DNA of 64,000 bases from assembly GCA_030686995.1 (NCBI GenBank), contig CM060686.1:73731757-73795756 (forward strand), given 5' to 3'. Source of the DNA: Artemisia argyi. Lineage: Eukaryota > Streptophyta > Magnoliopsida > Asterales > Asteraceae. The position numbers and the translations under genes were made by a program. Below the pieces are notes generated by a model. The model did no database searches, was not told where the DNA came from, and worked only from the letters and a program-made list of their open reading frames with translations. Below are positions 60,270 through 64,000 of the stretch, in pieces. Positions within the stretch are counted from its first letter, which is position 1, and every line of letters starts with the position of its first letter.

Positions 60270-63200
60270 TGATGAGTGCTCAAACACTCATCATTTTTAG
60301 TCAATTTGAACTGCAAAAATTGGCAAAAATAGTCCCTGAGCACCTATTTTAAAAGAAAAGTCACATAAGGTCCTTTTGAAATCATATGTTGTCATATTCT
60401 GTCCTTTGGTGATAAATTTCAAAAGTTTTGAGAAAATTGCAAATTAGTCCCTGGAGTTTCAAATTTTGGCAGATTTAGTCCCTGGTGGGATATTTTGGAA
60501 GAAAAAGTCAATTTTGGTCCTTGGAAAGTCACAAGTGTCAATTTTGGTCCTTGGAATGAAAGTTTGAAGAAAATTACATTTTGGTCCCTCAAGTTTCAAC
60601 ATTTGATATTTTTAGTCCCTGAAGGATCAAAAGTGAAAAATTATACTTACAACCCTTGGATTATTGATACTTGGCAGGTTTGGTCCTCATGTTAACTTTT
60701 GGGAATTTACATTTGCAGTCCGTGGATTTTCAGCTATTGCATAATTGGTCCTTGTGATTTATAAGTTAACAAAACAAACTAAAATACCAAATCCAAGTCC
60801 AACACTAAACCTGACCCAGTCCTACCCTTGGCACAATCACCTCCCAGGCCCAACCAACACACAACCCCTTTGATATTAAAAATGGGTCAACACCCCCGTT
60901 TGACTCTTCCTTCCACCTCCCCCACCTAGCCTACAAAACTCTCCAAATACTCCACCCCCTCCTCACCTCCAGCTCACTTATCCCATCCCTTGTCTCCCCT
61001 ACCTACCACTAAAACCAAACTCCATTAAATGCTTACCTCTCATCCAAGTTACCATTGCCCATTTTCTTATACCCAATTTGGCGCCAAAATCAGATTTAAA
61101 GGTCAAGATGGATTGAGAGTCATCAAATGGTCAAAATGGGTGTGGGTTTCACACAGAGGGTCCCAAGAACCCTAATGGTCCCCTATAAAAGAAAGAGGGA
61201 AGAGTAGAGAAAAGGAGCTAGTTAGAAAGTAGTGTAGAGTAGTAACTTTTAATGTAAAATTAGCTTAGAAGCCTTAGTTCATTATAGTTTCCTTTTCAGT
61301 GTTCAAGTAATTGTATTCACTCCTAGTTTTAATTAAATTTAAGCTTTCCTTTAAAATTCTAGTTTACTCTAATTGTTTTATGCCTGCACTCAGTTAGTAT
61401 TCTGTTTCAAAGTACTCTCATTGTGTGTCATAAGCTTATAACAGTTAATTGATAGCTTGTTGTAAGTATTGTCATTTACTCAAACTGTTTTCACCTAGTC
61501 TATTTACTCTAGTTCTCAAGTTTCCAAGATTCAAAAATTGAGCTTAGATCCTTTTAGCTTATTATAAGTACTTAATATGCAATTAGTTTATGATCAACAG
61601 TTCTTAGTTAAGCTTATTTAGCAATCAGTTTCTTTATTTAAGCATTAAATCAGTCATAGGCCTTGATAATAAAAAACAGTTAGGTGTTGAGGGTGTGTTT
61701 GGATCAGGGTGATTCATAACACCTCAGGGTGTTTCACTTGTTGTTTGTTGTTCCCATTATTCACATTAGGTCATATTAAGACAAGCAACTCATAAAAATT
61801 GGTAGGTTTAGTGTTACAAAGTCAAATTTATCTTGAATCCATCATTCTAGTTCACTGTTGGTATTTAAGGACCCATAATCATGCATATTAGCTCATAATT
61901 AGGTAACACAGCTTATTTTTGTCTCATAAAAGAGTATTATAACCTTTCCAGTAGATTAGAACCAATCAAAACTCAGAAAAGTCAACATTAGTGCATAACA
62001 CAAAAAAGTCAAAATTGTTTTTGAGCAGAAAAACCAAATCTTTGGTGATTTTTGGTGATTTTTGTAATTAGAGTTAGGACTTGGAATTTTTATATGATAT
62101 AGTTACCCACCTAGACTATAGAATCCCATCATCGGATTATTTTTGTGATTTTTGTTACTAGCTTAATTTGTAGCTTAAAGCAGGCTGCAGGGCATGTGGT
62201 TGCCCTGCACCACAGACCATGATTATACCCCAACTTTCTTTTGCTTGCCCTGACCCCATTTGTGGGCCCCACACCCTGGTATTTGGCTTATTGGAAAGCC
62301 AATAATCCAAACTCTTAGGACCAGGGCTTAACATGAGGTTTGTGGCTTATTCTCTTGGGTTGCAAAGTTCATTTTGTGTTGTCCCTTTCTGAAAATAAGC
62401 TGAGCATTCAACTTTTGTACTACCCTTCAAGGGCTCTCCCTGACTTCATAGGTGGGTCCCAGCCTTCCCTTTTTGTTTATTGGATATCTTATCATTGTAG
62501 CTTATTACTCCTTAGCTTAAATTGGACTTCAGGTCCCATTTCCTTAGCTTATTTTAGCCTACCAATGGACATGTCCACTGATATCATATTGAGTACTTAG
62601 TCTCACTCACCCAAGTTCATGCCCCTCTAGTGCTTATTAGTGGGACCTAGGGGCTAAACTTGGGCTTTTTAGAAAGCTTAGCTGGTGGGCTTTCTAAATT
62701 AAGTTTTACTTTGGGCTTCCTATCACTCCTGTGGGTCCCACTTAGGCCTGCAGAGTGGCTATTTTGGCCTGTGAGATTGAGAGTTTGTGGAATCTAGCTT
62801 AATTGCTTATTGTGGCTCACTGGTATGATTATCTGCATGTTCTAGCTTATTTACAGTACAATTAGCTTATTTGTAGTCTACTTTGTCTTTGGTTCAGTCT
62901 TTGTAGCTTGTTAATTGCTTTTTCAACTTGAAAATCTCATTTAAGCTTGCATAAGTCCACTGTTGGAATCATAAGCCCTCAAATAGCTTATTTTTGAGTT
63001 CCATTGAGTTTGCTTTTACAAAAGTTCCTTATTTTCAGTAGTTCAATAGATTTGTAAAAGAAAATTGAGAAAAATCCAACTTTAATTTTAGTGATAGCTT
63101 CTATTTAAGAAGCTTATTGCTTATTAGCTTATTTTCCTTAAAAATGTAATTTTCATATCCGTAAGTATTTTATTTCTTTAAAACTCGCGTTTTATTTTGT

Positions 63201-63509
63201 ACGTTTACGTAACTTTAAACTGAACGTACACGTTTTTAGGTTTAAAACGTTTATGGTTTTTCTGATTTCACGTATATGTTATTATAGATTAGTTAAGCTA
63301 TTTCCTTGTACATCTCAGTAGTGTAATCAATCTCAAACCCCTTTCTGTCCAAATTCACCCGATCACAAACCCGTTTGAATACAATTCACACCTCGTCGGG
63401 ACATAACGACCCGGGGAAACCCCTATACTTCCACGGAGATTGACTCTAGGTTGTTTGACCTGGTTGACCATCCTTTGGTCAATTTAGGTTGACCGTTTGG
63501 AGACAACCA
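60270..63509 (+). repeat. 5' LTR of element E (Athila-like), about 3240 bp
   Basis: It starts TGATGAGTGCTCAAACACTC, a 9-bp-stem hairpin that is the reverse complement of the end of the D LTR, and ends near GGAGACAACCA. Its last 200 bp match the reverse complement of the D LTR start in order (TCACACCTC, CGACCCGG, TTGGTCAAT). So E and D are related families in opposite orientation. Repeated TTTTGGTCCTTGGA and TTTAGTCCCTG phrases lie at 60400-60720. Confidence 0.87.
61184..61190 (+). promoter_or_regulatory. TATA box in the E LTR
   Basis: CCCCTATAAAAGAAAGAGGG, within the LTR and about 900 bp from its start, is a strong TATA candidate followed by a purine-rich stretch. Confidence 0.6.
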
Positions 63510-63514
63510 AAATT

Positions 63515-63532
63515 TGGCGCCGCTGCCGGGGA
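63515..63532 (+). other. Primer-binding site of element E
   Basis: TGGCGCCGCTGCCGGGGA, identical to that of element D and five bases after the LTR. Confidence 0.92.
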
Positions 63533-63821
63533 GGTTGTGCGCGTTTTTCTAAAAATGGTTTTGCGTATTAGTGAATCGGGATATACACTCATTGTATATT
63601 TACCCATCCTTGTTCATATTTTCTTATTATTATCATATAAAAACAAAACTGTTCACGAAAACGTTTTTAAATCAGTTTTCAACGAACACAAAAAACGCAA
63701 AAAGATTTTTCTTCTTATTTGTATATAAAATGTCTTTCCAAAAACCCAAAAATATTCATCTTTACCCTCCTACCCTTTTGATTCTTCATTCCTTACCCTC
63801 CCAAACCTTTTGATTCTTTCT

Positions 63822-64000
63822 ATGTCTCATCCACACCTTCTTATTTGCCATTGGTGTGGTAATCCTTATAATGGTGGCAATTACCCCAATTGTGGCATGG
63901 TAGAGTCAGGAAATGGGTCTGTCTATAACCAGGATCCCTATTCCTACCATGACACGACTGATTTATTCCATCAGCTACCACACCATGAGACTCAGCAGTT
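63822..64000 (+). CDS. Start of element E gag region, cut by the window edge
   Basis: ATG at 63822 opens 59 codons to the edge: MSHPHLLICHWCGNPYNGGN, then Tyr-, His- and Gln-rich text. The C-X2-C...C pattern (CHWCGNPYNGGNYPNC) resembles Cys motifs seen at the start of gag frames in Asteraceae Athila-like elements; that comparison is from memory. An earlier ATG frame (63555-63728) in the leader looks incidental. Confidence 0.55.
   Translation, partial: MSHPHLLICHWCGNPYNGGNYPNCGMVESGNGSVYNQDPYSYHDTTDLFHQLPHHETQQ

Overview
The window is a repeat-dominated stretch of a flowering-plant nuclear genome. Asteraceae is the best guess, because the gag and pol proteins of the LTR elements look like lineages I know from that family; this is inference from memory. 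Only one gene looks intact: a four-exon WRKY12-type transcription factor (47264-51195, + strand). Other gene remains are a broken B3-like gene on the minus strand at the left edge (1-1665), a decayed PIF/Harbinger transposase (51898-53442) and one unrecognised reading frame (57336-57695).

About half of the window (7.6-42.8 kb) is a nest of LTR retrotransposons, here named A to D. A is a non-autonomous Gypsy/Athila-like element on the minus strand (gag and protease-like modules, no reverse transcriptase), with ATAAC target duplications. B, a 12.5-kb Sirevirus-like Copia element (+ strand, 350-bp LTRs, GTGTC duplication), sits in A's gag. D, a 14-kb Athila-like element (minus strand, LTRs of about 3.5 kb, CACCT duplication), sits in A's 5' LTR. 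C, a truncated Copia element, lies just outside A. C's LTR and leader occur twice, at 9.1-9.8 kb and 41.9-42.6 kb. The left copy lies between a solo LTR of A, with its own ATAAC duplications, and a second, truncated A LTR. This is best explained by solo-LTR formation followed by unequal recombination.

The left flank (1.2-7.6 kb) holds a Stowaway-like MITE, a CACTA end and a tandem array. The right part (44-60 kb) holds small non-autonomous DNA elements with clear target duplications (four hAT-like, one Stowaway-like), a candidate Helitron and a foldback element between TA microsatellites. From 60270 to the right edge runs E, another Athila-like element on the + strand: a complete 3.2-kb 5' LTR, primer-binding site and the start of gag.

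No CRISPR array, tRNA or rRNA gene was seen. The most informative points are the LTR/flank/LTR duplication, B's lost catalytic integrase Asp with its TGA/TAG stops, D's nearly intact polyprotein, A's doubled protease-like module cut by Copia-LTR filler, palindromes inside LTRs, and the foldback element.
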